NCBI GenBank assembly: GCA_963706535.1
Contig: CAVPMU010000002.1
Span: forward strand, 558,001 to 622,000
DNA length: 64,000 nt
Direction of reading: 5' to 3'
From: RPQJ01 sp963706535
GTDB lineage: Bacteria > Pseudomonadota > Gammaproteobacteria > Steroidobacterales > Steroidobacteraceae
Position numbers and translations under genes: made by a program. The notes below the pieces were generated by a model, which was not told the DNA's origin, made no database searches, and saw only the letters and a program-made list of their open reading frames with translations. Each line of letters starts with the position of its first letter. Position 1 is the stretch's first letter. Shown piece by piece: positions 23,863 through 32,977 of the stretch.

Positions 23863-24274
23863 AGGCGCTACCGCCGCTGTTGGTCGCGGACTTCACGCCT
23901 TGTCCAGTGAGTGTGAACGTCGCACAGTCGCTGTCGGCGGTCTGAGCACCGGCCGCCGTGGCCGTGGCCGAGAACGCCGTGGCGCTCGCGGCGGTTATGG
24001 CAACAGTGTACCAACCGTTTTCCGTGGTATCTGCAAGGCCGAGGCCGGCAGGTGGGGCCGTCGACAGCACCGAGTCGGCCGCATAGGTATTGTTCTGCAG
24101 GTAGAACTTCTCCTGCGCAGCCGCCAGGTTCAGCAGCGCCGCCTTCGCCTCGGTGCGATGGGTTCGCAGCACGTATTGACGGTAGCTCGGTACCGCGATC
24201 GACGCCAGGATCGCGACGACGACGATGACGATCATCAGCTCGATCAGCGTCACGCCTTTCATTCGAATCCGCAT
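23843..24274 (-). CDS. pilE: Type IV pilin-like minor pilin PilE
   Basis: A 143-residue pilin with a short leader (MRIRMKG) processed before VTLIELMIVIVVVAILASIA, including the Glu at mature position 5. The C-terminal cysteine pair (DSDCATFTL and TVCWD) forms the usual disulfide loop. It is the last gene of the minor-pilin cluster and likely primes or joins the pilus together with FimT, PilV, PilW, PilX and PilY1. Confidence 0.9.
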   Translation of the reverse strand: MRIRMKGVTLIELMIVIVVVAILASIAVPSYRQYVLRTHRTEAKAALLNLAAAQEKFYLQNNTYAADSVLSTAPPAGLGLADTTENGWYTVAITAASATAFSATATAAGAQTADSDCATFTLTGQGVKSATNSGGSASTVCWD

Positions 24275-24293
24275 TCGTGCACCCCTTGGAGTG

Positions 24294-24321
24294 GCGGGCA
24301 GCGGCGGCCGCCGCTGCCCGC
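24294..24321. repeat. 28-base perfect palindrome between pilY1 and pilE
   Basis: GCGGGCAGCGGCGG is followed directly by its exact reverse complement, with no loop. It lies 7 bases after the pilY1 stop and 20 bases before the pilE start. In RNA it would form a very stable stem, with no U-run on the pil strand. Confidence 0.75.
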
Positions 24322-24328
24322 GTTCGCG

Positions 24329-27300
24329 TCAATTGGATCCGCGCTGCCGCCAGTATGTCCGCACAGGCGGGTTCGAGATGCCGCCGCCACAGCTCTCGAG
24401 GCCCACGAGACACACCGGCGGCACGGCCGGCGGCGTCACGCCCGGCAGGGAACTGTCGGGTGTCGGGAAGACGAAGACGACCTCCGGGGCAATGGCGCCC
24501 TGGGCGAGGTCCTTGTTGCGATCGGACAGCGACGAGACCCCGTCCGTGGACGTGTCGTAGTTGATGACCGGCCTGGCGTTGATCGCGCTCACGACCCACA
24601 GCTTGCTCACGCCCACGGCGATACCGCACTCCAACGACTGGTTGCGATCGCTTGGCGCGTAGGTCGTGAAGTAAATGGAGTTCTGGAAGGTGCGCGATTC
24701 CGCCAGCGCCTTTTCGCCTGATTCCTCGAGGTTCAAGTACCAGCCGACCGCATTGGACGCGAGCGCCGGGTTGAGGTCGGTCGTCACATCCGTCAGGCGC
24801 GTGTCGGACGCGGTGATGATCTGGTGGCACGGTCCTGTTTCCGTGCTGCAATCGCTCAGGTACATGTCGCTCGCGACCTTCGTGAAGATGTTGTAGTCGC
24901 GCAGGCTGTAGAAGCGGTTGTCGACCGTGGTATCGGACACCGGCCTCTCCCGGTCGCCGGATCCGATGGCGATGTTGATCCACGAGCGGCCGCCATAGCG
25001 GATCAGCGAAGCATCCGGCGCGTAGAAGAACTTGCGGTTGTCCGAGTCCGGGGTGCCGCCGGAGTCGCCTACGCCGAGCGTTGCGAACAGGCCGCCGACC
25101 ACGAGGTCGTCGGGTTCCTCGCCATTCACGATGTCGAAGCGCCAGATCCGGCCGCCCAGGTCCGATGCATACATGCGGTCGTCGAAACCATCGCCGGTCA
25201 GGTCGAACGAGCGGATGTCGCCCGGGATGGCGCTCACCATTTCGTCCACTTCGAGTTCGTTGTCCGCATCCGGGCCGACGCTCCAGATCCGCGCACCGGT
25301 GATCGCGTCGAGGATGTAGATGCGATTGCCGACGTTGTCATCGGCATAGGACGTCTTCGTGTCGTGATCAACGTCGTAGCCGCCACCGACGACGGCGACG
25401 AGTTTCTTCGAATTGCCCGAACTCCAGGTCCGGTCGATATTCATGCGAGTGATCGTCGGGCTCGACCAGGTCTGACCGATCCCCGGCAGATACCTGTTCG
25501 ACGAACTGGTGATCGTGCCGAGCCCGCGCGTGGCGTCGTCCGCGGCGCCGGCACGCCAGAGCAGCTTCGGCGAGGTCCGGACCGTCACGTCGAGCGCGTA
25601 CACGTGCGATCCGCCCCGGCGCATGCCGAAGAAGAGCAGCACCTGGTCGCCGTCGGCCTCCTCGATCGTGCCGTCCTGGTCATTGTCGATCCTGTAGGCC
25701 TTGACCGAGCCGTCGAGGCCGTACACGCGCTCGGCCGCACCGTCGTCGTCGTACAACTCGCGGATGCGGGGCAGCAGTTCGACGGGAGCGAACGCCCACA
25801 ACTCTGCGCCGGTCGACGAGTTGATCGCATGCAGCACGCCGTCGTTCGTCGTCGCGAAAATCGTCGTGTCGGGCGCCGTGGCCGGGCCGCCGTAGATCAC
25901 GGTCGCCGGGCGGGCATGGAGCGGGTCGCCCATGTCGAGCCGGGGGTCCGTCGTCGTGCCCGACGTGCCGACCTTGTCCAGCACGTCGAAGCCGTAGGCC
26001 CAATCCACGAGGTTCGCCACGGTCGGGTAAGTGGCGGGTGGAACCGCCGGCGCGTCGACGTTGAAGAAGATCTTGTTCGCGAATTCGACGGTCGCCGCAG
26101 CAGTTCCCTTCAGCGTGCTCAAGGGCAGTGAAAGAGTCCCGGAGTCCACGACGGCGAGTGTCCCCCCGCTGTCACTGACGTTCGTGTAGACGGTGCGCGA
26201 AGCCGGCAGCTTCAGTTCTCCCGCGGCGCCGCCAAGGGCGGCGTCGGGGCCGTCATCCGCGTCGGACCAGAAGCTGCGGGTTCCCGTCGCGAAGAATCCC
26301 GTCGACACGTCGACGGCCGGATTGCCGTCCGCATCCACGATGGCGCCCTCGGCCGTGAGCCGGTACTTCTTCACGTTGCCGAACCAGCGATAGGTCAGCG
26401 ACGGCTTGAACACCGACATGTAGAGGTCGTTCAGGTTCTGGGTCCGGTTGAACGCGTTGACCGCGACCGACGGCGCGGTGAACGACGCGTTGTCGATCAG
26501 GATCTCGCGGACGATGTCGTTGAACGCGACCTCGAGCGATTTCTGGTCCGTTGCATCGTAGTACGTGCCGCCGCCTCGCCGGGCCGCATCACGCAGCACC
26601 TGTCGAGCCTCCTTGCCGATCTCGGATGTACCGAGGTCGAATCCGACCGTGTAGGTCTTGACGTTCTGGATGCCACTGACTGCCGTGTTGACGTCGTTGA
26701 CCCACATGTACCCGGGCAGGTCGTCCACGCAGGCGCTGCCGGTCGGGCCGACCTTGATGTCCTCGGCGTCGCAGGCTGCGTTCGGGCGCCCGAAGTTGTC
26801 GACCTCCGGTGTGTACAGGAAGTTGGGCAGGTTTGCGATTGCCGTGTCGCGGCTCGTGTCCTGCGAGGTGAGGCCGTCCGTCAGCAGCACGATGTAGTTC
26901 TTGCCGCATTCGGACGCCGGGCTCCGGTAGATCTTCTGGCCGGGGCCGGCGGACGGATTGATGATGGATGCATCGACGCTCGGGAAAGGAATGTTCGGGT
27001 CGATGTTCGAGGCCGAGCCGAAGTCGACGGCGCCGCCGGCGAAGTAACGGTATGCCTCGAACAGCGTCTCACCGATCGCCTTGTTGCCAAAGGGCACGAA
27101 GATCTTCTGGCAATCGGTCGGGTCGTTCTTGTTGCAGGCCTCGTCGGTATAGAGGACGTTGATGATCTGCTGGGCGCCGGTGTCCACCGACACCATTTCC
27201 TTGACGACCATGCCGCCGCGCGACGCGGACGAATTGTTGTCGAAGCGCATCAGGCCGACTCGCACGCCCGTGACAGACGTGACCATCGTCGCCAGCGCGG

Positions 27301-28078
27301 CTTTGAGGGCCTCCATGCGGGTGGTGGCGGAAGGCGAGCCCGAATCCGGGATGCTCTCCCAGGCAATCCGGTCGGCCGTGTAGAAGGTCGCCGAGGTCGT
27401 GAACGCGGCCTTGGCCCGCGAGTAGACGCTATTCGACTTCGGGTCGACGTTGTTGCCGAAGCCGTCCGCCGTGCCGTTGTTCGGGTGCGTCTCGGTGGAG
27501 GCCGAGTTGATGCCATGGGCACCGTCGTCGGCGAGGCACTCGGTCACGCGCGATGCTTGGTTCGACGATGCCAGCGCAATCCACGCCTCGCTGTTCTGGC
27601 CCGTCGTGGCCGTGTTGTACTGCGCCACCGAGCCCTGGGTGACGTAGCCGGTCGAGGTCGGGCTGCTCAGGGAATCGAGTGCACCCTTGCAGACGAACTT
27701 GTTCGAGGGGTCGTCCGGGCTGGACAGGTTGACCTGGACATAGTTCACGCCGGTGCAGGTCGTCGGCGCCGCGCCGCTGGTGATCCAGTACAGGCGATCC
27801 GCCTGGCAGCCTACCGCGGTGACATCGGTCGCGGCCAGCCAGTCCGTCGTGGTATCCCAGGCAGGTTTCGTGCTGGTGCCGGACCCGGAGGTCGGCACCG
27901 GATTGGCCATCGTGCCGCTGCTGTCCAGCAGGAACAGGATGTTCGGCTGGTCGCTGTTGCCGACCGGCGTGAAGAAAACCTCGGTGTCATCTGCGCGGGC
28001 GACTGGCGCGGCCTGGCCGGCGGCGAACGCCAGTGCCGCGACGAACGTGGAAATCGAAGCCTTGTTCAGCGTGTTCAT
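24329..28078 (-). CDS. pilY1: Type IV pilus tip/biogenesis protein PilY1
   Basis: A 1249-residue exported protein with a signal peptide (AALAFAAGQAAPVARA). A von Willebrand-like domain begins near residue 45 with the MIDAS-type DSSGTM. The C-terminal half is a PilY1 beta-propeller with the calcium loop DNDQDGTIEEADGD. PilY1 acts as a tip adhesin and controls extension and retraction. Start chosen at ATG 28076-28078, which has AGGCG upstream and yields a proper signal peptide; ATG 28133-28135 is an alternative. Larger than most neighbours but typical for the family. Confidence 0.9.
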   Translation of the reverse strand: MNTLNKASISTFVAALAFAAGQAAPVARADDTEVFFTPVGNSDQPNILFLLDSSGTMANPVPTSGSGTSTKPAWDTTTDWLAATDVTAVGCQADRLYWITSGAAPTTCTGVNYVQVNLSSPDDPSNKFVCKGALDSLSSPTSTGYVTQGSVAQYNTATTGQNSEAWIALASSNQASRVTECLADDGAHGINSASTETHPNNGTADGFGNNVDPKSNSVYSRAKAAFTTSATFYTADRIAWESIPDSGSPSATTRMEALKAALATMVTSVTGVRVGLMRFDNNSSASRGGMVVKEMVSVDTGAQQIINVLYTDEACNKNDPTDCQKIFVPFGNKAIGETLFEAYRYFAGGAVDFGSASNIDPNIPFPSVDASIINPSAGPGQKIYRSPASECGKNYIVLLTDGLTSQDTSRDTAIANLPNFLYTPEVDNFGRPNAACDAEDIKVGPTGSACVDDLPGYMWVNDVNTAVSGIQNVKTYTVGFDLGTSEIGKEARQVLRDAARRGGGTYYDATDQKSLEVAFNDIVREILIDNASFTAPSVAVNAFNRTQNLNDLYMSVFKPSLTYRWFGNVKKYRLTAEGAIVDADGNPAVDVSTGFFATGTRSFWSDADDGPDAALGGAAGELKLPASRTVYTNVSDSGGTLAVVDSGTLSLPLSTLKGTAAATVEFANKIFFNVDAPAVPPATYPTVANLVDWAYGFDVLDKVGTSGTTTDPRLDMGDPLHARPATVIYGGPATAPDTTIFATTNDGVLHAINSSTGAELWAFAPVELLPRIRELYDDDGAAERVYGLDGSVKAYRIDNDQDGTIEEADGDQVLLFFGMRRGGSHVYALDVTVRTSPKLLWRAGAADDATRGLGTITSSSNRYLPGIGQTWSSPTITRMNIDRTWSSGNSKKLVAVVGGGYDVDHDTKTSYADDNVGNRIYILDAITGARIWSVGPDADNELEVDEMVSAIPGDIRSFDLTGDGFDDRMYASDLGGRIWRFDIVNGEEPDDLVVGGLFATLGVGDSGGTPDSDNRKFFYAPDASLIRYGGRSWINIAIGSGDRERPVSDTTVDNRFYSLRDYNIFTKVASDMYLSDCSTETGPCHQIITASDTRLTDVTTDLNPALASNAVGWYLNLEESGEKALAESRTFQNSIYFTTYAPSDRNQSLECGIAVGVSKLWVVSAINARPVINYDTSTDGVSSLSDRNKDLAQGAIAPEVVFVFPTPDSSLPGVTPPAVPPVCLVGLESCGGGISNPPVRTYWRQRGSN

Positions 28079-28137
28079 GGAACGCCTCGCGGGTTGGCCG
28101 GGCTGGAACATGGAGTTCACGGGATTGCCTCTCATGG

Positions 28138-28680
28138 TCAGGTGCCGCCCGGGCCGATGATGTAGAAACTCTGGGTGTGGCCGGATTCCGCACCGCGGTC
28201 GGACACGCCAACCGCGTCCACGACGAAGTGGTACGCCTGGAGACCAGTGCCGAGGCTGTAGCCGCCCCCCGGTACGGGCGTGATGCCCGCCGCCTGGTCG
28301 AATCGCAGGAAGTACTCGCACTGGCCCGCCGCTGCCGTCGACTGATCCGTGCAATTGGCGATCTGGGTGCCCTGGCCCCGCTTCGGCGTGGGCTCGGAGG
28401 AGGTCGGGTTGTTGTACTGCGCCGCGATGGCAGCCGGATCAGTCGTGAATGCGCCGGAAGCCATGGCCTGCTCGAGGCCGGCCTCGGCCGACTGGAACGA
28501 GCGCTCCTGGTACTGCTCGTTGCCGGCCATCTGCAGTTCGATGGTCGCCGTGGTCATGCCTGAGATCGCGAGGATCGTCAGCACCAGCAGCAGCAGCAGC
28601 CCGACGACGAGTGCTGCGCCCGACTGGCGGGCAACCCCCTGACGGGGACCGAAATGCCTGGTGAATTGCATGGCGTTCAT
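28138..28680 (-). CDS. pilX: Minor pilin assembly protein PilX
   Basis: A 180-residue class III-like minor pilin. After a basic leader (RQSGAALVVGLLLLLVLTIL) comes ISGMTTATIELQMAGNEQYQERSFQSAEAGLEQA, the PilX family pattern with AGN and the QAE/AE helix. It starts four bases inside the pilW stop (ATGA overlap). The Cys pair in NCTDQ and CEYFLRF may form a disulfide. Confidence 0.88.
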   Translation of the reverse strand: MNAMQFTRHFGPRQGVARQSGAALVVGLLLLLVLTILAISGMTTATIELQMAGNEQYQERSFQSAEAGLEQAMASGAFTTDPAAIAAQYNNPTSSEPTPKRGQGTQIANCTDQSTAAAGQCEYFLRFDQAAGITPVPGGGYSLGTGLQAYHFVVDAVGVSDRGAESGHTQSFYIIGPGGT

Positions 28681-29759
28681 ACGCGGAGGTTACGCAGCTG
28701 GATGGTCTTGGAGATGACGATGCGGCGAAACCGGTCGTTGGGGGTGAAGGCGGCCGCCATGACGGCTGCCGCGCCACATTGCGTCAGCGCGGTCGCGTCA
28801 TCCGTGGGCACCGGTACGTAGGAATTGCCATCGACGCCGCTGAGATCGCGATCTTCGGACCGGATGCGCAGCCAGATCGTGGCCGAGACCACGGAGGCGG
28901 TTGCGGCGACGGCGCCCGGGTTCACGTACGAGTCGATGTTGGTATCGCCGTCCGTGTCCACGCCGAAGCAGACCTGCATGTCCTCGACACCGGGCGCGAT
29001 CTCTTCGTCGGTGATCGCGTCCGCGGCTGTACCGGCATTGACGTTGCCGAAAGTCTTGCGCCTCAGCGACGGAACGTCTGCCCGCAGCGTCGAACCCGTC
29101 GCGATGTAGTAGGCATGCACGACGAGCGCGCGCGATTGCGAGGCGGGAGGCGCATAGGCGGCCGGGATGCAGGCGGCGTTGGTCGGGTCCGTGCAACTCG
29201 AAGAAGGAACGAACAGGCTCCCCTGGATGCGGCTCGTCTGCAGATAGACGCGATCCGGATCGAGGGCCGTCGGCGCCACTTCCGCGCCACGGCGGATGAT
29301 GAGCGTGTCGGATGCCGTGCTGGCCGCGCCGCCAAAGGCGCCGCAGGTGAGCGTGTAGGAATTGTTGGAACCGTCGATGTACCGGTCGAGGTCTATCGCC
29401 CAGTTGCTGTTCGCCGCACCGCACAGGCTCATCCGAACGCCTTGATCGACCGGGGTCGTCGTGAACGGAGCGGGTAGACCGGCGGTTGAGCTTGCGCGAT
29501 TGACGATGAATTCGGCGCGATTGTTCAGGCCCCAGTAGCTCGCCATCCTCACGTCCGACTCGAGCACGTCGAACGCCAGGCGCGCCACTTCCTGCAGCCG
29601 CGCGACGGCTTCCGTCGTACGGAAGGTGCTGCGACTCTGGTTGTAAATCGTGACGGCGCCGAAGATCAGGAACAGGCCGAGCAACATCGCGACCATCAGC
29701 TCGATCAGGCTGACGCCGGACTGCGGTCGAGTCGCGTGGGAAACGTTCTTCACGTCCAT
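28677..29759 (-). CDS. pilW: Minor pilin assembly protein PilW
   Basis: A 360-residue pseudopilin-like protein. Prepilin cleavage is expected in QSG-VSLIELMVAMLLGLFLIF. The large C-terminal domain contains several cysteines (CGAANSNW, SSCTDP, ACIPAAY). Start at ATG 29757-29759 matches the prepilin leader; the longer open frame upstream overlaps pilV and is not needed. Part of the minor-pilin priming complex. Confidence 0.88.
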   Translation of the reverse strand: MDVKNVSHATRPQSGVSLIELMVAMLLGLFLIFGAVTIYNQSRSTFRTTEAVARLQEVARLAFDVLESDVRMASYWGLNNRAEFIVNRASSTAGLPAPFTTTPVDQGVRMSLCGAANSNWAIDLDRYIDGSNNSYTLTCGAFGGAASTASDTLIIRRGAEVAPTALDPDRVYLQTSRIQGSLFVPSSSCTDPTNAACIPAAYAPPASQSRALVVHAYYIATGSTLRADVPSLRRKTFGNVNAGTAADAITDEEIAPGVEDMQVCFGVDTDGDTNIDSYVNPGAVAATASVVSATIWLRIRSEDRDLSGVDGNSYVPVPTDDATALTQCGAAAVMAAAFTPNDRFRRIVISKTIQLRNLRV

Positions 29760-29764
29760 GGACC

Positions 29765-30223
29765 TCAGATCTCCACCCGCAGTTGGAAGCTGAGCGGATC
29801 CTCGTAGCCGATTTCCGTCCAGTTCACCGAGACCACGTAGATGTTGGGGGCGTTGGCGGCTGCCAGCGTGAACGTCACGTCGCAGCTGCCTTCCGGAAGC
29901 TGGGTTTCGACGGCACTCCGCCAGGAGTTCAGGTCCGCGATCGCGATCGCATCGCCGCCCTCGTCGGCCGCGCACTCGCCGCCGCAATCGTAGGCGCCAA
30001 CGGGAGCTCGGTTGGTGCGGATCTTGTCGGCGATGTCGGACGCCAGCGTCACGGCCTGGGTCCGGTACAGCGCCGAACGACTTGCGCGCAGGCTCTCGAG
30101 GTAGAGTGCGGCGATGCCGAGCATGCCGATCGACAGCACTATCAGAGCGATCAGCACTTCGACGAGCGTGAATCCGGATGAGGTGCGCGCGTTCACGAAA
30201 TCACTTCTAGGGTTCATGGTCAT
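29765..30223 (-). CDS. pilV: Minor pilin assembly protein PilV
   Basis: A 152-residue prepilin-like protein with leader up to SSG and the hydrophobic segment FTLVEVLIALIVLSIGMLGIAALYLESLRASRSA, diagnostic for PilV. Cysteines in YDCGGECAAD likely pair. It lies between fimT and pilW with spacings of a few bases, so it is in the same operon. Confidence 0.88.
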   Translation of the reverse strand: MTMNPRSDFVNARTSSGFTLVEVLIALIVLSIGMLGIAALYLESLRASRSALYRTQAVTLASDIADKIRTNRAPVGAYDCGGECAADEGGDAIAIADLNSWRSAVETQLPEGSCDVTFTLAAANAPNIYVVSVNWTEIGYEDPLSFQLRVEI

Positions 30224-30226
30224 GAC

Positions 30227-30817
30227 TCACGGGCAGCTGCCCAGTCCCTCAATGGTCGTCTTGTCGCGGGTCACGGCGGCGCGGCCGGTGGCTCCGACCG
30301 TGAGGCCGCGTGCGGCCGACATGCCGCCCACGCTGATCGCAGTGCCGCGTGCGTCGCAGAACACCACGCTGGTCAGGTTGTTCGCCACCACTGCCGGAAA
30401 TCCGGATGGCTGGAATACGACGCGCCGGCCATTCGCAGGGGCGCTGATCGTCGTCGCGACTGACCGGTCCTTGAGCACGACCTCGCCGGCGTCGACGATA
30501 CCGTCGCCATCGGTGCTCTTGCCGAGCGCTGCGTCGTCATCGTCGACGAAGACCATCCAGCGACGGAGCGGGGACGTCGTACTCGTGTCACAGCTGGTGC
30601 CGTTCGTCGTCTTGCAGAGCGTCACGACCACGCGCCGCTTCACGGATTCGGACCGCGCAAGGTTGAGGTCGGCCAGCAGGTCGTTGGCAGCGGTCGACAG
30701 GCGGCTGTTGCGAATGAAGTCCCGGAAGTTGGGCACGCCGATCCCGAGCAGCACCGCCAGCACGACGATGGTGAACATCAGCTCGATGAGCGTGAAACCG
30801 GATTGCTTGGCTTTCAT
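30227..30817 (-). CDS. fimT: FimT/GspH-type minor pilin, first copy downstream
   Basis: A prepilin of about 196 residues (SG-FTLIELMFTIVVLAVLLGIGVPNFRDFIRNSRLSTAANDL) followed by the GspH domain with SESVKRR and a TLCKT/CDTS cysteine pair. Start chosen at ATG 30815-30817 (MKAKQSG), which gives a standard leader; ATG 30832 is upstream. It is one of two GspH/FimT paralogues in this cluster. Confidence 0.85.
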   Translation of the reverse strand: MKAKQSGFTLIELMFTIVVLAVLLGIGVPNFRDFIRNSRLSTAANDLLADLNLARSESVKRRVVVTLCKTTNGTSCDTSTTSPLRRWMVFVDDDDAALGKSTDGDGIVDAGEVVLKDRSVATTISAPANGRRVVFQPSGFPAVVANNLTSVVFCDARGTAISVGGMSAARGLTVGATGRAAVTRDKTTIEGLGSCP

Positions 30818-30907
30818 GGCAGGAGCAAGCATAGGTCGACCCCAGGCAAGCAGCAGCCCGACCCGACGAGCGGCCTCCCGGCACGGACAAGCGGCTGATT
30901 GATTTGA

Positions 30908-31438
30908 CTAAATGCAGGTGAGCGGCCCGTTCGACGCGCTGCGGTCCGACACCCTTGGGCGTCCGGTCTGGCTGATGATCACGGCCCGGGCCGACGGAGC
31001 GCCCCGGTCATCGCAGAAGGCGAAGGTCGCCGTGACCCCCATCTGCCCGAAAGGGCGGAACGAGAGGGTGGCCCGGTTGGCGTTCACGCTGCCGGCGGGC
31101 CACGGTGAGTAGACGCGCAGCAGGTCCTCGCCGTCGTCCCGGAATGCGGGGGAGTCCCGGTCGAGGTTGACGAAGACGATCCAGCCCCGGTTCCAGGCCG
31201 TTCCGGCGGGAGCGCAGGTGTCGCCATCGAGGCTCGGGCACAGGCTCACGACCCCGTTGCGCTTGATGGCCTCGCTGCGTGCCAGGTAGACGGCCTGGAT
31301 GAACTGGTTGACCTCCCGGGTGCGCGCCGAATTGCGCTGGATGTCCCGGAACGTCGGTACGCCCCAGCCGAGCAGGCCCCCGACGATCGCCATGGTGAAG
31401 ACGAGTTCGGTCAGGCTGTAGCCGCGGTGCCGGTCCAT
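30908..31438 (-). CDS. FimT/GspH-type minor pilin, promoter-proximal copy
   Basis: A 176-residue prepilin with a very short leader (MDRHRG) before YSLTELVFTMAIVGGLLGWGVPTFRDIQRNSARTREVNQF and the GspH domain (YLARSEAIKRNGVVSLCPS, CDDRG). It begins the minus-strand pil cluster. A 70-base gap separates it from the second fimT, so an internal promoter is possible. Confidence 0.85.
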   Translation of the reverse strand: MDRHRGYSLTELVFTMAIVGGLLGWGVPTFRDIQRNSARTREVNQFIQAVYLARSEAIKRNGVVSLCPSLDGDTCAPAGTAWNRGWIVFVNLDRDSPAFRDDGEDLLRVYSPWPAGSVNANRATLSFRPFGQMGVTATFAFCDDRGAPSARAVIISQTGRPRVSDRSASNGPLTCI

Positions 31439-31534
31439 GGCACGTCCCCCATCCTGGTCCAGAGCTGCGAGGGTAGGGCGGCATGGCCGGCCGGTCAGCG
31501 TGAATATGTGCCAGTTTCGTGGCGAAATTCTGGC

Positions 31535-31558
31535 CCAGGGGCCGCGGAGCCGTATAAT
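31535..31558 (+). promoter_or_regulatory. Promoter of the Fur-family gene
   Basis: A perfect TATAAT lies at 31553-31558, only eight bases before the ATG at 31567. The -35 is poor (TCTGGC-like). Transcription would begin at or within two bases of the start codon, so the mRNA is probably leaderless. Confidence 0.5.
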
Positions 31559-31566
31559 CGGGGTCC

Positions 31567-31998
31567 ATGTCGACCAAGCACGACAGCCCGGGCCCGGGCG
31601 TGGAGAACGCCAAGGGCATCCTCGAACGGCACGGCATCCGTCCGACGTCGCAGCGGCTGCGTGTCGCGGAGATCCTGCTGACGGCCCCGAGGCACCTCAC
31701 GGCGGAGCAGATCATCGGCGCGCTGCGCGAGACCTCGGGCCGGGTGTCGAAGGCCACCGTCTACAACACGCTCAACCTGTTCGTGGCGGAGGGCCTCGCG
31801 CGAGAGATCCACGCCGATCCGGAACGCTGCGTGTACGACTCGACGATGACCCCGCACCATCATTTCCAGAACCTCGACACGGGCGAGATGATCGACATCC
31901 GGCCCGACGCGCTGACCTTCGCCAGGCTGCCCGAACTGCCCCCGGGCACCGAGATCGCCGGCGTCGACGTGGTCATCCGCCTGCGGCGCCGGGCCTGA
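31567..31998 (+). CDS. Fur-family transcriptional regulator
   Basis: A 143-residue metalloregulator. The winged helix (ERHGIRPTSQRLRVAEIL, KATVYNTLNLFVAEGL) is followed by the dimerisation domain with the metal-binding HHHFQNLDTGEMIDI. It looks more like Irr or PerR-like members than classical Fur, and the CxxC zinc pair is absent. It lacks a GCPW heme motif near the N-terminus. It is transcribed divergently from the pil cluster. Metal or peroxide response is likely but not specified by the sequence. Confidence 0.85.
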   Translation: MSTKHDSPGPGVENAKGILERHGIRPTSQRLRVAEILLTAPRHLTAEQIIGALRETSGRVSKATVYNTLNLFVAEGLAREIHADPERCVYDSTMTPHHHFQNLDTGEMIDIRPDALTFARLPELPPGTEIAGVDVVIRLRRRA

Positions 31999-32000
31999 GC

Positions 32001-32029
32001 TTCACGATCCGCGGCGGAATCCGTATACT
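32001..32029 (+). promoter_or_regulatory. tRNA-Thr promoter
   Basis: TTCACG (32001-32006) and TATACT (32024-32029) with a 17-base spacer, 12 bases before the tRNA 5' end. The -35 box begins two bases after the Fur-family stop codon. Confidence 0.6.
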
Positions 32030-32041
32030 TCTCGGCTCCCT

Positions 32042-32117
32042 GCCGGAGTAGCTCAGTTGGTAGAGCAATCGCTTCGTAAGCGATGGGTCGGGGGTTCGAG
32101 TCCCTCCTCCGGCACCA
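32042..32117 (+). tRNA. tRNA-Thr (CGT)
   Basis: A 76-nt cloverleaf with encoded CCA. The acceptor pairs GCCGGAG with CTCCGGC. The anticodon stem ATCGC/GCGAT holds TTCGTAA, anticodon CGT. The T arm is GGGGGTTCGAGTCCC. Confidence 0.95.
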
Positions 32118-32131
32118 GTCCTTAAGAAGCA

Positions 32132-32977
32132 GTGTTCCGCGCTCTCTCGCTGCTTCCCCTGCCCCTGCTGTACGCGATCTTCGCCGCCGTTGCCTGGTGC
32201 CTGCGCATCTTCGGCTGGCGGCGGGATCTCGTGGCCGACAAGCTGGGCCGTTGCCTGCCGGAACTCGTCCCAGCGGAGCGCGACGCCATCCTGCGCGGTT
32301 TCTACGCTTACCTCGGCGAGCTGGCTGCGGAAGTGCTCCATGCCTGCCGCATCCCGCGCGCGAGCCTGGAGCGCCGGCTGCGCTTCGAGAATCCGGAACT
32401 CGTGCTGCAGGCACTGCAGGCGGGCCGCCGCGTGATGCTGATCGCGGCGCACCACTGCAACTGGGAGTGGCTCGTGCAGCGCTGTTCGATCGCGTTCGGC
32501 GCGCCGCTGGTCGCGGCGTACAAGCCCGCCAGCTGGGCGCAGGCCGACCGAACGCTCGGCTTCCTGCGCGCCCGCTTCGGCGCGGAGATGGTGCCCGCGA
32601 CCCGGCTCGTCAACCTGCTGCTCGAGCGGCGCGGTCGTGTCGACCTGCTTGCGATGGTGGCCGACCAGTCGCCGCCGGCGGGCAGCGAGCAGCAGGCGTG
32701 GTTGCCGTTCTTCGGACAGCGGACGGCATTCTTCCCGGGACCGGGCTGGATTGCCGCGCGCATGGGTTACGAGCCGTTCTTCGTCGCGATGCATCGCGAA
32801 GATCGCGGGCGATACACGGCGCGGCTCGTGCCGTTGCTCGGGCCCGGAGAGCGGCCCGAGCCCGGCCGCGTCCTTGCCGCCTACGTTGCCGCCCTGGAAG
32901 CGCAGGTGCGCGCCCATCCCGCGCAGTATCTCTGGGCCTACAATCGCTGGAAACGTCCCCGGCGGCTCTATGACTGA
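32132..32977 (+). CDS. LpxL/HtrB-type lysophospholipid acyltransferase, first copy
   Basis: A 281-residue membrane-associated acyltransferase of the lipid A biosynthesis (LpxL/LpxM) family. Such enzymes transfer an acyl chain from ACP. The catalytic HX4E motif is HHCNWEW (near residue 111), and the second block is AMVADQSPP. An N-terminal hydrophobic helix anchors it. Starts with GTG 32132, just after tRNA-Thr. It overlaps the following paralogue by eight bases. Acceptor could be lipid A or another lipid. Confidence 0.85.
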   Translation: MFRALSLLPLPLLYAIFAAVAWCLRIFGWRRDLVADKLGRCLPELVPAERDAILRGFYAYLGELAAEVLHACRIPRASLERRLRFENPELVLQALQAGRRVMLIAAHHCNWEWLVQRCSIAFGAPLVAAYKPASWAQADRTLGFLRARFGAEMVPATRLVNLLLERRGRVDLLAMVADQSPPAGSEQQAWLPFFGQRTAFFPGPGWIAARMGYEPFFVAMHREDRGRYTARLVPLLGPGERPEPGRVLAAYVAALEAQVRAHPAQYLWAYNRWKRPRRLYD

